From the NCBI RefSeq assembly GCF_009939295.1, contig NZ_WVIC01000024.1, positions 1 through 64,000 of the forward strand: DNA of 64,000 nt. The letters run 5' to 3'. Shown here one piece after another: positions 56,264-64,000 of this stretch. Origin of the DNA: Petrachloros mirabilis ULC683 (GTDB lineage Bacteria > Cyanobacteriota > Cyanobacteriia > Thermosynechococcales > Thermosynechococcaceae). The notes beneath the pieces are model-generated. The model saw nothing but the letters and a program-made list of their open reading frames with translations, did not search any database and had not been told where the DNA came from. The position numbers and the translations under genes are program-made. Each line of letters begins with the position of its first letter. Within the stretch, counting starts at the first letter, position 1.

Positions 56264-56882
56264 ACGGGCATCAAGCCTTTTATTTTAGGGCTTGGCGGTC
56301 AGACACTTCAATGGTTCTGCTGCAAAACTTTGCCAAGGTAGCAGTGCCCTTAGCACCCAAATCTTCTTTATTCTGAGAAAAGCTGTTGTCGAGGATGATT
56401 CATGACCAACAGCCCTAGCGAATCATTGAGAGGCGGCTTGAAAAGTTGCTAACGCCTTGCACCCGCCCCCTAAATCAGCTACACCGACCCCCGACGTAAG
56501 ACGACCTAAGACATGGATCAATGGAGATCAGAGTGGAAATTTTTTTTGAAATTGTTGCAACAACAACAGACGCAACTTTTTTGTCTTTCTAGAATAGGGA
56601 CATCCAGACGACCTTATACCCAATCTCTATACTTAACCTCGTATCCTAACCTCTACTCAACCTCCCATCAATCAATGGTAGTTCTCATGTTTGCAGAAAA
56701 AGTCGTGAAAATCTTTTCAGGTTTCCTCTGGTTTTTTCTGCCGTGAGCTTAGCTGAATGATAAAGTGCTCAGGCTTTAGCCTAATCAAGCACATTTCATG
56801 AAGTCTTTGATTGAGGGAGGTTCTATTGTGAGCAGTGAGAGCCTCTCATATTTCATTCACCTTTTGCTGAAAACGATTGCCA
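56264..56882. other. Repeat-bearing spacer without a supported gene
   Basis: About 620 bases. At 56428-56500 one arm of a family E repeat is present (AGAGGCGGCTTGAAAAG... then GCACCCGCCCCCTAAATC). A tiny hydrophobic frame at 56687-56746 (MFAEKVVKIFSGFLWFFLP) has no family or clear start signal. A hairpin GTGCTCAGGCTTTAGCC...AAGCAC at 56765-56792 may end a transcript. The promoter of the ChaB-like gene probably lies near 56820-56870. Confidence 0.4.
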
Positions 56883-57059
56883 ATGCAGTACCAAAGTAAT
56901 TTAGATTTACCGTTAACCCTTCGCGGTCAGCTTTCAGAATTAGCCCAAGATTTGTATCGAATTGTCTACAATTCAGCTCTGCATGCCTTCGGTGATGAAG
57001 AGCGTGCCCACAGAATGGCTTGGTCGGCTATCCGCATTCAAGCGGCTCGATTGCAGTAA
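56883..57059 (+). CDS. ChaB-like small protein
   Basis: A 58-residue protein whose C-terminal half matches the ChaB family pattern: LAQDLYRIVYNSALHAFGDE and ERAHRMAWSAIRI correspond to A-Q-x-I-Y-x-x-A-F-N-x-A...D-E-x-x-A-H-x-V-A-W-x-A-V. The L-P pair at residues 10-11 and a second L-P-like element upstream are also typical. ChaB has been linked to cation transport regulation, but the mechanism is unclear. Confidence 0.7.
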   Translation: MQYQSNLDLPLTLRGQLSELAQDLYRIVYNSALHAFGDEERAHRMAWSAIRIQAARLQ

Positions 57060-57086
57060 TTTCACTTGAGTGGAGCGGGGTGAGGG

Positions 57087-58490
57087 CTACAAACTTCGCT
57101 GAAAAATATCATTGGGTGGACAAACCCGCAAGGTAACTTCACAATTGTCACCTCCAAACTGGCCACAAACTAATATCGCAGTGGCATTAGCAACCTCGGC
57201 AGTCGATCCTGAACCCGAACCATAGGCACCATTGCTTGCCTGAGCCAGTGCCCCACAGCTATTTTCAAATTCAATTAGGAGCCGACAGTCATCTGCGCCT
57301 CTATCCGTACATTCTTGAAGGGCTCGGGTCTCAGCCTCGCTGCGAGTTGTGTAAGCGTAGCTATAGCCATAGGACTGGGCAGAGTCAGAAAAAGCAATGG
57401 CACTAAACCAGGGAGGCTCTGGATCTGGACTTACCGGCAGTGGATTCGTCACAATCTGTTGTGCTTCAATCCAGGCACCTAACTGCATTGCCGCAATGCC
57501 CAGACCTCCGAGTGCAACAACTCCACCAATTATTAGAAGTGTGATGAGAACGGAACGGGAGCGGGGTGACGTTTCACTGGTCTGGGTCAAGGCATTGGCG
57601 GAGTTCTTGGGCGTCAAGGTCTTAGCCAAGCGGGTGTCAGGAATGGCGGCAATATCGAATTCAGGTTGATGCGGGGTTTGCAGGGCTTGCAAAAAAGCTT
57701 GGGCACTAGGGAAGCGATCGCGGGGGGCGTACCTTATAGCTTGAGACAAGACCGCAGCCAATCTTGGGCTCAAGTTCGGAACTTCAGGCCGCCATTGATA
57801 CGCTCCAGTAGGCAAATCCATGGGCAATTCATAGGGGAGCTTGCCCGTCAGCATGAAGATAGCGGTCAGCCCCAAGCAGTAGAGATCGCTTTGGGGCAGG
57901 GGATGCCCCGTGGCCTGCTCGGGCGGCATAAACCCTGGGGTGCCAATCACAATCGAGCTGACTGGCTGACCTTGGGGATTCATTACCGTGGTAACCACTT
58001 CTTTGACTGCCCCAAAGTCAATGAGGACGGGTTGGCGATCATGACGGCGCAGAATAATATTTTCTGGCTTAATATCTCGATGGATAATACCTGCTTCATG
58101 AACCTGCGCTAGGACGGGTAAAATATTAAGTAGAAGCGCTGCTACGGTGGCTTCGTTTTGACAACCTGAAGTTTGTATCCACGCTTTCAGGGTTTGTCCT
58201 TCAATCAGCTCTTGCACCAGGTAATACTGATCGTTCTCAACAAAATAAGCATACAGTTTGGGTATACTCGTGGTGCGCTCACCCAGCATTTCCAGGATGA
58301 CAGCTTCTCGCTGAAACCTTGCTTGCATCAGCGACTGAATTTGCGGATCTGGACTGGGGGGTTTGAGTTGTTTCAAGACACACTGACGATGCGTCGGGCT
58401 GTGGGTATCTTCGACTAGATAAGTCTGACTGAAGCCTCCTGTGGCCAGTACGCTCAGAATTTTGTAGCGACGATTCAAGAGGGATGTCAT
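57087..58490 (-). CDS. Ser/Thr protein kinase with extracellular DUF4189 domain
   Basis: A 467-residue Hanks-type kinase. Catalytic residues are Lys40 (VLK), Asp139 in HRDIKPEN and Asp158 in DFGAVK. A linker, one membrane helix (about 315-337) and a C-terminal DUF4189-like sensor domain (SAIAFSDSAQSYGYSY and repeated Cys) follow. The sensor faces the periplasm and probably controls the cytoplasmic kinase. No phosphatase or partner gene is adjacent. Confidence 0.93.
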   Translation of the reverse strand: MTSLLNRRYKILSVLATGGFSQTYLVEDTHSPTHRQCVLKQLKPPSPDPQIQSLMQARFQREAVILEMLGERTTSIPKLYAYFVENDQYYLVQELIEGQTLKAWIQTSGCQNEATVAALLLNILPVLAQVHEAGIIHRDIKPENIILRRHDRQPVLIDFGAVKEVVTTVMNPQGQPVSSIVIGTPGFMPPEQATGHPLPQSDLYCLGLTAIFMLTGKLPYELPMDLPTGAYQWRPEVPNLSPRLAAVLSQAIRYAPRDRFPSAQAFLQALQTPHQPEFDIAAIPDTRLAKTLTPKNSANALTQTSETSPRSRSVLITLLIIGGVVALGGLGIAAMQLGAWIEAQQIVTNPLPVSPDPEPPWFSAIAFSDSAQSYGYSYAYTTRSEAETRALQECTDRGADDCRLLIEFENSCGALAQASNGAYGSGSGSTAEVANATAILVCGQFGGDNCEVTLRVCPPNDIFQRSL

Positions 58491-58580
58491 GGCTCAGTCA
58501 CCTCCAGTCACATCAAGGTGTATTTTCACTGTACTGCCTGTTTTGCGTTGTTTCCCTAGTTTGAGTAAGCGAGAAGCACG

Positions 58581-59105
58581 ATGTTTAAAAATATATTGGT
58601 AGCCATGGATAATTCTCCGATGGGAGAGCAGGTGTTCAATGAAGCCCTAGGGTTAGCAGAGGCAAGGGGATCTCGTCTGCTGCTGCTGCATGTGCTTTCT
58701 TCGGAAGATGCTGGCAGCCCCCAATTGCCGGTGATGCTGATGCCAGAATATTATCCGGGTCTGAGTGATCAGACCCTATCGCTCTATGAGGAACAATTTA
58801 GAGCCTACGAAAAACAGGGATTAGCACGTTTGCAGTCCCAGTGTGAAGTTGCTAAAGAGCGAGGGGTTGAGACTGAGTTCACTCAGATTACTGGCAGTGC
58901 GGGACGCACAATTTGTCGAATTGCTAAGGAGTGGGATGCCGATTTGGTTTTGGTGGGGCGGCGTGGTCATAGCGGGCTAAGTGAGTTGCTCATTGGCAGC
59001 ATCAGTAACTATGTGATGCACCATGCCCCTTGCTCTGTGTTGGTGATCCATGCTCCAGCCCCAGCCCAGTTGGAGTCATCTTCACCCTCGTTGGTACAAG
59101 GTTAA
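58581..59105 (+). CDS. Universal stress protein (UspA family)
   Basis: A 174-residue single-domain USP. It opens MFKNILVAMDNSPMGEQVF and carries the ATP-binding motif GRRGHSGLSELLIGS with G-2x-G-9x-G-S spacing. USPs bind ATP or AMP and act under stress through unclear targets. Convergent with acs, 3 bases between stops. A different USP protein (two domains) is at 18948. Confidence 0.94.
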   Translation: MFKNILVAMDNSPMGEQVFNEALGLAEARGSRLLLLHVLSSEDAGSPQLPVMLMPEYYPGLSDQTLSLYEEQFRAYEKQGLARLQSQCEVAKERGVETEFTQITGSAGRTICRIAKEWDADLVLVGRRGHSGLSELLIGSISNYVMHHAPCSVLVIHAPAPAQLESSSPSLVQG

Positions 59106-59108
59106 CCC

Positions 59109-61079
59109 CTAACTTCCTTGACGCAGCTGATCTAGGACGCTTTGGTCTTCCATCGTGGACGCATCTCCGACTAAATCTTCGCCACTGGCAAGATTGCGGA
59201 GAAAGCGACGGATAATCTTGCCAGAGCGGGTTTTGGGCAGGGCATCGGCAAACTGAATTTCACTGGGGCGTGCGATCGCACCAATTTCTTGGACAACATG
59301 CTGCTTTAATTCAGCCTTAAGGGCATCCGTAGGGCTGTAAGACCGCTCCAGGGTCACAAAGGCAAACACCTCCTCACCCCGAACCGGATCCTTACGTCCC
59401 ACCACAGCCGCTTCGGCCACTGCCGGGTGAGACACCAGCGCCGACTCAATTTCCATAGTCCCCAAGCGATGACCCGAAACATTGATCACATCGTCCACCC
59501 GCCCCATGATCCAAAAATAGCCATCGGCATCACGACGCACGCCATCCCCAGCAAAATAGAGATATTGCCCATCTTTGGGGGGAATATATTCCCAGTAGGT
59601 GCGCCGGAAGCGATCGTCATCCCCATAAACAGTGCGCATCATGCTGGGCCAAGGGTAGCGAACCACCAGATATCCCCCCGTATTATCGGGAACCGGGTTT
59701 CCCTCTATGTCCACCACATCGGCCAGAATGCCAGGGAAAGGCCGAGTCGCTGACCCCGGCTTAGTGGGCGTCGCGCCAGCCAACGGCGTAATCATAAAGC
59801 CACCCGTTTCCGTTTGCCACCAGGTATCCACAATGGGGCAACGTTCCCCCCCAATGACCTGGTGATACCACATCCAAGCTTCAGGGTTAATCGGCTCACC
59901 CACCGTCCCCAAAATCCGCAGCGAAGAGAGATTGCGAGCCTTGGGCAGCTCATCGCCCATTTTAATAAAAGCTCGAATTGCCGTGGGTGCAGTGTAAAAA
60001 ATAGTCACCCCATACTTTTCAATGACATCCCAAAAGCAGCCCAGATTAGACGGGCGTGGCACCCCCTCATACATGACCGTAGTTGCCCCATTAGAAAGGG
60101 GGCCATAGACGATATAGCTGTGTCCCGTAATCCAGCCCACATCAGCCGTACACCAATAGACATCTGTATCTTTCAGGTCAAAGGCCCACTTTAGGGTCAT
60201 GTGGGTATAGAGGTTATAGCCCCCAGTGGTATGAACTACCCCCTTGGGCTTACCCGTCGTGCCACTGGTATAGAGAATAAACAACAGGTCTTCACTGTCC
60301 ATCGGCTCAGCAGGACAGTCCGCAGAAGCCCCAGCCTGAAGCTCATGCCACCAGCGATCGCGCCCCGGCTCCATGAGAATCTCCTCTCGGGTACGTTGAA
60401 CCACCAGCACATGCTGCACCGAGGGCACACTATTGTTAGCTAAAGCCTGATCTACAGCAGCCTTCAGTGGCACCACCTTATCTTTGCGAAAGCCCCCATC
60501 TGCCGTAATCACCAGCTTTGCCTGGGCATCTTCAAGTCGATCTTTGAGTGCCTCAGCACTAAAGCCCCCAAAAACCACCGTGTGCGGGGCACCAATGCGG
60601 GCACAGGCCAACATGGCAATGGCAGCCTCGGGAATCATGGGCATATAAATCCCGACGCGATCTCCTTTTTGCACGCCCAACTGCTTGAGAACATTGGCCA
60701 TCTGGCACACTTCTCGATACAGTTGAGCGTAAGTCAAAGTTCGAGAATCGCCCGGTTCACCCTCCCAAATCAGGGCTGCCTTATTGCGTCGCCAGGTCGT
60801 CAGATGCCGGTCTAAACAGTTATAGGTAATGTTTAACTTGCCATTCACAAACCACTTCGCAAAGGGAGGTTGCCAATCTAGTACCTGGTTCCAGGACTGA
60901 AACCAGTGCAGTTCTTGAGCAGCCAATTCTGCCCAAAAGCCTTCTGGATCGGCCTTTGCTTGTTCATAGAGCTGTTCATAGGCCGCCATACCCTGAATCT
61001 CAGCTTGGGCAGCAAGATCCGCAGGCGGTGAAAACAGGCGGTGTTCTTGAAGAATAGATTCAATGGTGGTGTCTGACAT
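59109..61079 (-). CDS. acs: Acetyl-CoA synthetase
   Basis: A 656-residue AMP-forming enzyme activating acetate to acetyl-CoA. Motifs: [20 protein letters not shown] for [23 protein letters not shown], and the catalytic Lys in [15 protein letters not shown] near the C-terminus, usually the site of reversible acetylation. The N-terminal ACS extension is intact. Ends are normal. It is upstream of nothing in its own direction and follows pstA across 128 bases. Confidence 0.97.
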   Translation of the reverse strand: MSDTTIESILQEHRLFSPPADLAAQAEIQGMAAYEQLYEQAKADPEGFWAELAAQELHWFQSWNQVLDWQPPFAKWFVNGKLNITYNCLDRHLTTWRRNKAALIWEGEPGDSRTLTYAQLYREVCQMANVLKQLGVQKGDRVGIYMPMIPEAAIAMLACARIGAPHTVVFGGFSAEALKDRLEDAQAKLVITADGGFRKDKVVPLKAAVDQALANNSVPSVQHVLVVQRTREEILMEPGRDRWWHELQAGASADCPAEPMDSEDLLFILYTSGTTGKPKGVVHTTGGYNLYTHMTLKWAFDLKDTDVYWCTADVGWITGHSYIVYGPLSNGATTVMYEGVPRPSNLGCFWDVIEKYGVTIFYTAPTAIRAFIKMGDELPKARNLSSLRILGTVGEPINPEAWMWYHQVIGGERCPIVDTWWQTETGGFMITPLAGATPTKPGSATRPFPGILADVVDIEGNPVPDNTGGYLVVRYPWPSMMRTVYGDDDRFRRTYWEYIPPKDGQYLYFAGDGVRRDADGYFWIMGRVDDVINVSGHRLGTMEIESALVSHPAVAEAAVVGRKDPVRGEEVFAFVTLERSYSPTDALKAELKQHVVQEIGAIARPSEIQFADALPKTRSGKIIRRFLRNLASGEDLVGDASTMEDQSVLDQLRQGS

Positions 61080-61207
61080 AACCCTGGAGACCCTGCAATG
61101 GTGGCGGTGAAACAGTGCGTTCCATTGTTGGTTGTAGCCAAGATTGTCGCCAAAACCTCTAAACTTTATGATTCTTTAGCCCCTTGGGATCCCCTGAAGT
61201 CAGGTTT

Positions 61208-62137
61208 CTATCTGAGAGGGATGCGATGGCGCATGACCAGTCGCGCCAGAATGTTAATCGTCAACACCAGCCCCAGCAGCACCAGGGCGGCGGTCCAGGC
61301 CATATCGTTTTGTTCAATAAACGGAGAATTGGCGTAGTTGTAAATCAGCACTGATAAGGATGGGGTGGGACTGTTAAGCCCCTCAGGCCAGTTTTGACTA
61401 AACAGAGCCGTAAAAATCAGAGGGGCAGTTTCCCCAGCGGCTCGGGCAATGGCCAGTAAAACGCCCGTGGTGATGCCGGGTAGCGCTGCCGTAATCACCA
61501 CCCAGAGCGTGGTTTGCATCCGGTTCGCGCCCAGTGCCGCTGCGGCCATCCGCTGAGAGAGGGGCACCAGATTTAGGGCAGACTCAGTGGCCAGAATAAT
61601 GATGGGGAGCATGATCACGGCCAAAGCCACACTGCCCGCCAGAGCCGAAAATTGTTTGGTGGCTAGCACAATCATCCCATAGACAAACACGCCGACCACA
61701 ATCGAGGGGACGCCACTGAGAACCACGACCATAAACCGAATTACCTGAAGCAATCTCATATCCTGGCCAAATTCGGTGAGAAAGACGGCGGCAATCACAC
61801 CCAGAGGGATGCTGAGCAGGGCGGCAATTCCCACCATGATCAAGGTTCCTAAAATGGCATTGGCAAACCCGTTGGCCACCCCCGTCATCCCCACCGGGGC
61901 AGGCAGAGACACCAAGACTTCCCCCGAAAAGTGGGCAAGACCCTGGCGCACAATTTCGGCCAGAATCGCCCCCAGGGGCAGGAGCGCCACCCCCCCTAGC
62001 AAAAAGGCTAAACCTGTCATGCCCACGCTAAAAATCTGGCGCTGAGGCGGAGATTGCGCCGGAAAGCCAGAGGACTGACGCAGTTGTGGCGCTTTGGGTT
62101 CAGCATCAAAGGGCGGAAATTGTGAGGCTTTAGTCAT
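61208..62137 (-). CDS. pstA: Phosphate ABC transporter permease PstA
   Basis: A 309-residue permease with six membrane helices and the EAA loop AAAALGANRMQTTLWVVI that docks the ATPase. Preceded by pstC with 20 bases between. Together with PstC it forms the channel of the high-affinity phosphate uptake system. The ATPase gene pstB does not follow on this strand: the next gene is acs. Confidence 0.95.
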   Translation of the reverse strand: MTKASQFPPFDAEPKAPQLRQSSGFPAQSPPQRQIFSVGMTGLAFLLGGVALLPLGAILAEIVRQGLAHFSGEVLVSLPAPVGMTGVANGFANAILGTLIMVGIAALLSIPLGVIAAVFLTEFGQDMRLLQVIRFMVVVLSGVPSIVVGVFVYGMIVLATKQFSALAGSVALAVIMLPIIILATESALNLVPLSQRMAAAALGANRMQTTLWVVITAALPGITTGVLLAIARAAGETAPLIFTALFSQNWPEGLNSPTPSLSVLIYNYANSPFIEQNDMAWTAALVLLGLVLTINILARLVMRHRIPLR

Positions 62138-62157
62138 GAGTCAATCGACACCTGAAA

Positions 62158-63099
62158 TTAGGGGGTTTGCATGCCCACGGCACGCACCATCAAGACCGCC
62201 ACTACATTCACCGCCAAGGTGAGCAGAAACAGCACTAGCGCCAGATACATTAATGCCCCCAGATGCAGCTCATCCACCGCCTCTGCAAATTGGTTGGCCA
62301 GCACCGCCGGAATCGTATAGCCCAAATCCAGTAGGGAGGCACTGATTTGGGGCGAGTTGCCAATCACCATGGTGACGGCCATAGTCTCCCCCAGTGCCCG
62401 ACCCAACCCCAGGGTAACCGCTCCTAAAATCCCGGCACTGGCCGCCGGGAGATTGACATGGGCAATGGTTTCCCAACGGGTGGCCCCCACCGCCATGGCA
62501 GCCATGCGTAACTCTGGGGGCAGGGCCAGGAGTACGTCTCGTCCCAGGGCGGCCAGGGTAGGCAAAATCATGATGGCCAGAATCACCCCCGCCGTCAGCA
62601 TACCGGGGCCATAGGGTTCGGTGCTGAACAGAGGAACCCACCGCCAGTGGTCAAACAGCCAGGTTTGCATGGGCATCAAGAAGGGGATGAGGACAAAAAT
62701 GCCCCACAACCCGACGATGACGCTGGGAATGGCGGCAATCAGCTCCACCAGGAAGGCCACGGGCTCTCGTACCCAGGTCGGCAGAAAGCTCTCAGTGGTG
62801 AGAATGGCCACCGACAGACCCACCGGTACAGCTAGAAGGAGTGCGATCGCAGCACTAACCAGCGTGCCATAGATATAGGGCAGTGCCCCAAACAGAGCAG
62901 CCCCCACGTCCCAATCTTGACCCCAGAGAAACGACAAACCAAAGGCTTGCATGGCTGGCCAAGCCTGCTGACCAATCACCCAGCCAATCGCCACCAAAAG
63001 CACAACGGGAACCATTGCACTGGCCCGCGCCAGCCAGGTAAACCCCGTATCTAGCCCAAACCGGACACCTTGCAATTCTGTCTTAAAAGAATTCGCCAT
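62158..63099 (-). CDS. pstC: Phosphate ABC transporter permease PstC
   Basis: A 313-residue permease from the ATG at 63099 (the in-frame upstream segment MDGCSLLRLGF is not expected to be coding). Six membrane helices and the coupling loop AMAVGATRWETIAHVNLPAA are visible. Partner of PstA. pstS lies 86 bases upstream, so pstS-C-A form an operon. Confidence 0.95.
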   Translation of the reverse strand: MANSFKTELQGVRFGLDTGFTWLARASAMVPVVLLVAIGWVIGQQAWPAMQAFGLSFLWGQDWDVGAALFGALPYIYGTLVSAAIALLLAVPVGLSVAILTTESFLPTWVREPVAFLVELIAAIPSVIVGLWGIFVLIPFLMPMQTWLFDHWRWVPLFSTEPYGPGMLTAGVILAIMILPTLAALGRDVLLALPPELRMAAMAVGATRWETIAHVNLPAASAGILGAVTLGLGRALGETMAVTMVIGNSPQISASLLDLGYTIPAVLANQFAEAVDELHLGALMYLALVLFLLTLAVNVVAVLMVRAVGMQTP

Positions 63100-63184
63100 G
63101 GTACTAAAACCACAAAAACCTAGACGAAGCAGGGAACATCCATCCACGAATGCCCCCTAACCACTTTGAGCGTCAACGGGTTGG

Positions 63185-64000
63185 TTAACGACTGCTCACA
63201 GTGCTGTTCACCACTTCAATGGCCCGTTGCGCCACTGCGGGAGGAACGCGCGTGTAATCCAGGGTGTTATTGATACTTTGGCCCTCAGTGAGCATCCACC
63301 GCACCAGCTTTTTAACGGCATCGGCCTGCTCAGCCGTTTCGTACTGGCGATAAACCATCACCCAGGTTAACCCCGCGATGGGATAACCGTCAGCAGGATC
63401 GTCCACAAAAACCCGGAAATTCTCGGGAAAGTTTAAGGTGGCTAATGCCTTTTCAGTTGACGCCAAAGAAGGTGCCACAAACTCATTGGCACGGTTTTGC
63501 AACAAAGCAGCTTGCAGATTGTTTTGCTTGGCATAGGCATATTCAACATAGCCAATCGCCCCTCGGGTGCGGGCCACCTGGGCGGCCACCCCCGCATTGC
63601 CTCTGCCTTGCAACGGATTAGTTGTCCAGCTTGGGGCAGTGCCACTGCCAATTCGGCCTCGGAAGTAGGGGCTGATCGCACTCAGGTGGTTGCTAAAAAT
63701 AAAGGTCGTGCCACTGCCATCAGCTCGAACTGCGGTGCGGATCGGCAGATCGGGTAAATTGACCCCCGGATTATCAGCCGCAATGCGGGGATCGTTCCAG
63801 CGGGTAATTCTGCCAGAAAAAATATCGGGATAGACCGCTCGGGAAAGACGCAGATTGTTGACGCCGGGCAGATTGTAAACAATAGAAACCGCTCCCCCTG
63901 CGGTTGGCACCAGGATCACCCCCCGGCTCACTTGAGCCATCTGGGCATCAGTCATGGCGGCGTCACTGCCACCAAAATCAATGGTGCCTTCAATCATTTG
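63185..64000 (-). CDS. pstS: Phosphate-binding protein PstS (5' end outside window)
   Basis: The C-terminal 270 or so residues of the periplasmic phosphate-binding protein, open to the window edge. Binding-pocket segments are visible: IDFGGSDAAMTDAQ (GSDAAM), TRWNDPRI and RADGSGTTFIFSNHL with the Ser-Gly-Thr phosphate loop. It delivers phosphate to PstC/PstA. Its signal peptide and the promoter, with possible Pho boxes, are not in the window. Confidence 0.95.
   Translation of the reverse strand, partial: QMIEGTIDFGGSDAAMTDAQMAQVSRGVILVPTAGGAVSIVYNLPGVNNLRLSRAVYPDIFSGRITRWNDPRIAADNPGVNLPDLPIRTAVRADGSGTTFIFSNHLSAISPYFRGRIGSGTAPSWTTNPLQGRGNAGVAAQVARTRGAIGYVEYAYAKQNNLQAALLQNRANEFVAPSLASTEKALATLNFPENFRVFVDDPADGYPIAGLTWVMVYRQYETAEQADAVKKLVRWMLTEGQSINNTLDYTRVPPAVAQRAIEVVNSTVSSR

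Overview
The window comes from a mid-GC, oxygenic, phycobilisome-bearing, non-Prochlorococcus cyanobacterium. The evidence is direct: psaM (photosystem I), psbI (photosystem II), a CpcS/CpeS-type bilin lyase homologue, GuaB3, a Yfr1 sRNA lying between guaB3 and trxA, a NIL-domain ferredoxin, an SmtA/SmtB metallothionein pair, and many GCGATCGC (HIP1) palindromes inside genes. The species cannot be named from the sequence. No rRNA, tRNA, CRISPR array, prophage or replication origin was found.

Layout. 0-3.3 kb: the N-terminal part of an ISAs1-type transposase at the window edge, ureC without ureA/ureB beside it, and a TerC-family membrane protein. 3.5-9 kb: psaM, three small cyanobacterial unknowns, htpG and a SWIM zinc-finger protein. 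9-18.9 kb: ilvC, rplY, a PIN-like/DegT fusion, a LysR regulator divergent from a cupin-like gene, gap1, guaB3, Yfr1, trxA and a HAD phosphatase. 18.9-24 kb: a tandem USP protein, two family 2 glycosyltransferases, a PIG-L deacetylase and surE. 24-33 kb: NIL ferredoxin, a SUI1/YciH factor, two related AT-rich membrane proteins of unknown function, Zn-ribbon and VOC proteins, recJ and a large unknown. 33.5-41.7 kb: a hotdog thioesterase, psbI, unknowns, a bilin lyase, then a repeat-rich accessory patch with a retropepsin-like protease and its small partner, then gatA. 41.8-48.2 kb: a GH57 enzyme, a DUF697 GTPase overlapping an AsmA-like gene, and a DUF4278 gene. 48.4-56.2 kb: a secreted beta-helix-like protein, smtA/smtB with an operator between them, an m5C methyltransferase, an ABC1/UbiB kinase, a lipoprotein, a Kv-like channel with a zinc ribbon, and argJ. 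56.9-64 kb: a ChaB-like protein, a Ser/Thr kinase, a USP protein, acs and pstA-pstC-pstS (pstS cut by the window end).

The most unusual feature is the density of short non-autonomous mobile elements. I can separate at least six families by terminal inverted repeats, several with readable target duplications. They include two base-identical 155-bp elements with clean 6-bp duplications, a 135-bp TA-flanked family, a ~105-112-bp TATAGCGG-ended family, a 172-174-bp family ending in TACGGTGTACACACA, and a ~105-bp family with a 5-bp duplication. Repeatedly they sit exactly on stop codons: they have rewritten the C-termini of the ion channel, the PIG-L deacetylase and an unknown protein, and abut the stops of surE and argJ.

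The best candidates for undescribed biology are the paralogous membrane-protein pair at 25.3-26.9 kb, the four-base-overlapping small-protein/retropepsin pair at 39.0-39.7 kb, and the degenerate-PIN/DegT aminotransferase fusion at 11.3-12.9 kb. Functions for all three are inference.
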